Of a DNA stretch of 13,133 nucleotides, positions 12,258-13,133 are shown in pieces. The number at the start of each line of letters is the position of its first letter. The first letter of the stretch is position 1. Below the pieces are notes generated by a model. It had not been told where the DNA came from. It did not search any database and saw nothing but the letters and a program-made list of their open reading frames with translations. Source of the stretch: Gemmatimonadota bacterium (GTDB lineage: Bacteria > Gemmatimonadota > Gemmatimonadetes > Gemmatimonadales > GWC2-71-9); the NCBI GenBank assembly GCA_025361465.1, contig JANYAG010000095.1:1-13133 (forward strand), given 5' to 3'. The position numbers and the translations under genes were made by a program.

Positions 12258-12872
12258 CTAGAACCGGTACATCAACACCGCTGACACCGTCCGCGTCTTC
12301 ACGCCGATGTTTGACGCGTTGCCTGACTGGACGGCTTCCATGGCGTTGGTGAGTCCGAGATCACCGCGCAGCCCGAGCGAGATCTTGCCCATCTCGACGC
12401 CGGCCTCGGCGATCCCGCTGATCTCGGTGGACTTGGCCCCTGCCGCGTCAGCGCAATCGGTGGCTGACGCCGATCCCACCGTGTTCATGCACTTCAGCTT
12501 GAGCCCGATGGCCGGTCCGCCACCGACATACAGGGGACCCAGGTGCAGCCGAATGACGATCGGAATCTGGATGTAATCCAGCGAGGTCTTGCTTCCCTGG
12601 CCGGTGGACTCACTGAAGTCGCTGGTCTTGGCGCCCTTGGCGGTGTAGTACAGCCCGGGCTGAACCGCGAAGCCCATGGCCCCGAGGCGGACAAAGCCGC
12701 CGACAATGAAGCCGGCGTTGTTCTTCACGTCGGAAGCGAGGTCGCCGGTGAAGGTCGACAGCGACGCGCCGGCCAGCACTCCGAAGGAAATCGACTGGGC
12801 CTCGGCGCGGTGGGTTGGCACCACGGTCAGGAGACCCAGCAACGGAAGGAGCAAGCGTGGGGCGTTGCGCAT
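12258..12872 (-). CDS. PorT-like outer-membrane beta-barrel protein, paralogue 2
   Basis: A 204-residue barrel protein paralogous to the one at 11467. A signal peptide (MRNAPRLLLPLLGLLTVVPT, cleavage near AEA-Q at 25/26) precedes ISFGVLAGASLSTFTGD, AGFIVGGFVRLG, GFAVQPGLYYTAKGAK, DYIQIPIVIRLHLG, LYVGGGPAIGLKLK, ISGIAEAGVEMG, ISLGLRGDLGL and a last strand ending in YRF. The terminal Phe is the usual outer-membrane assembly signal. Cys128 and Cys140 form a loop pair equivalent to that of paralogue 1, suggesting a disulphide. The ATG at 12870-12872 is fixed by AGGAG (12880-12884) 7 nt upstream; the 34 in-frame codons further upstream are not needed. It is divergent from the permease gene at 12991. 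Ligand or function unknown. Confidence 0.84.
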   Translation of the reverse strand: MRNAPRLLLPLLGLLTVVPTHRAEAQSISFGVLAGASLSTFTGDLASDVKNNAGFIVGGFVRLGAMGFAVQPGLYYTAKGAKTSDFSESTGQGSKTSLDYIQIPIVIRLHLGPLYVGGGPAIGLKLKCMNTVGSASATDCADAAGAKSTEISGIAEAGVEMGKISLGLRGDLGLTNAMEAVQSGNASNIGVKTRTVSAVLMYRF

Positions 12873-12890
12873 TGGGGGACTCCTGGGCAC

Positions 12891-12918
12891 GGAGAAGGGA
12901 GATAGGGAGAAGGGGAAA
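12891..12918 (-). other. Homopurine/homopyrimidine tract in the leader of barrel gene 2
   Basis: Twenty-eight bases with a single pyrimidine (T12903) on the plus strand, including two copies of GGAGAAGGG. Read as the leader of the minus-strand barrel gene it is nearly pure C/T, just upstream of the AGGAG ribosome site. Several G-runs on the plus strand (12874-12878, 12885-12887, 12897-12899, 12905-12907, 12912-12915) could form a long-loop quadruplex or a triplex. Any function is speculative. Confidence 0.4.
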
Positions 12919-12978
12919 CGTCCGGTGATGGATACCCGAGCATTCGCCTCTACAATACTCCCCGGTCCCGGCAATCGC

Positions 12979-12984
12979 TACTTT
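12979..12984 (+). promoter_or_regulatory. Putative -10 box for leaderless permease mRNA
   Basis: TACTTT ends 6 nt before the ATG at 12991, the same geometry as at 4400 and 4416. There is no Shine-Dalgarno sequence. A better -10-like hexamer, TACAAT, lies at 12951-12956 and would give a longer leader, so the promoter choice is uncertain. Confidence 0.4.
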
Positions 12985-12990
12985 TCGCGG

Positions 12991-13133
12991 ATGACCTCCC
13001 CCGGCTGGACGGCGATCCGGAATCGTTGGCAGCACGATGCCATGTTCCGGCTCGGGTTGCTGCTGGTGGCCGTGGTGGTGCTGGCCGCGGCATTCGCCCC
13101 GTGGCTCGCCCCGCACGATCCATTGCGCGGCAA
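12991..13133 (+). CDS. Dpp/Opp-type ABC transporter permease (N-terminal part, cut by window edge)
   Basis: The first 47 codons of a probable DppC/OppC-family permease of a peptide (or nickel/oligosaccharide) ABC importer. A short cytoplasmic start (MTSPGWTAIRNRWQHDAMF) is followed by one hydrophobic segment (about residues 20-38) and the typical OppC N-terminal ending FAPWLAPHDPLRG. The substrate and the rest of the operon lie beyond the window. The ATG at 12991 is preferred because the hydrophobic segment and the preceding short basic/aromatic helix fit the family, and a -10-like box precedes it. Confidence 0.75.
   Translation, partial: MTSPGWTAIRNRWQHDAMFRLGLLLVAVVVLAAAFAPWLAPHDPLRG

Overview
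The window looks like a chromosomal segment of a high-GC Gram-negative bacterium. It has lipid A/LPS-type genes (a heptosyltransferase-family enzyme and an MsbA-like exporter), outer-membrane beta-barrel genes, a lipobox protein and a PorX-type regulator. PorX is best known from Bacteroidota, but the GC content and the yebC-ruvC-ruvA-ruvB cluster point to a relative in the FCB group, most plausibly Gemmatimonadota. That assignment is inference; no marker here proves it.

Layout. Positions 1-2440 (minus strand) are a tight operon read yebC > ruvC > ruvA > a 61-residue zinc-ribbon protein > ruvB, with ruvB cut by the window edge. It is the Holliday-junction resolution module plus a YebC translation/regulatory factor. 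A 106-bp divergent intergenic region (2441-2546) holds two back-to-back promoters with the same -35 sequence; the rightward one drives a small lipoprotein (2547-2990). From 2994 to 4393 (minus) are a GT9 heptosyltransferase-like gene and a translationally coupled gene of unknown function.

A 34-bp divergent gap (4394-4427) separates these from the most distinctive block. This is a plus-strand operon of a PorX-like response regulator fused to a PglZ/alkaline-phosphatase-superfamily domain (4428-5993), an MsbA-like ABC exporter (6005-7813) and a CgeB-like glycosyltransferase (7810-8796). It converges on, and overlaps by 28 bp, a GT4 glycosyltransferase (8769-9689, minus). Divergent from the GT4 gene, two GT2 glycosyltransferases follow on the plus strand (9749-11370). 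The neighbourhood from 3380 to 11370 therefore holds five glycosyltransferases from several families, one exporter and one signalling phosphodiesterase, which suggests a regulated surface-glycan or lipid-linked saccharide locus.

The right end has two tandem minus-strand paralogues of small PorT-like outer-membrane barrels (11467-12087 and 12258-12872). Each is followed within about 11 bp by a 95-bp palindromic repeat (11361-11455 and 12156-12250, in opposite orientation), with a third half copy at 12124. The window ends inside a plus-strand Dpp/Opp-type ABC permease gene.

Expression signals form a pattern. Four genes that begin transcription units have no Shine-Dalgarno sequence; instead a TANNNT hexamer lies 6 nt (three cases) or 8 nt (one case) before the start codon, as expected for leaderless mRNAs. 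yebC and the second barrel gene have clear Shine-Dalgarno sequences. I saw no tRNA, rRNA, CRISPR array, transposase or phage gene. There is no gene-free stretch longer than about 170 bp.
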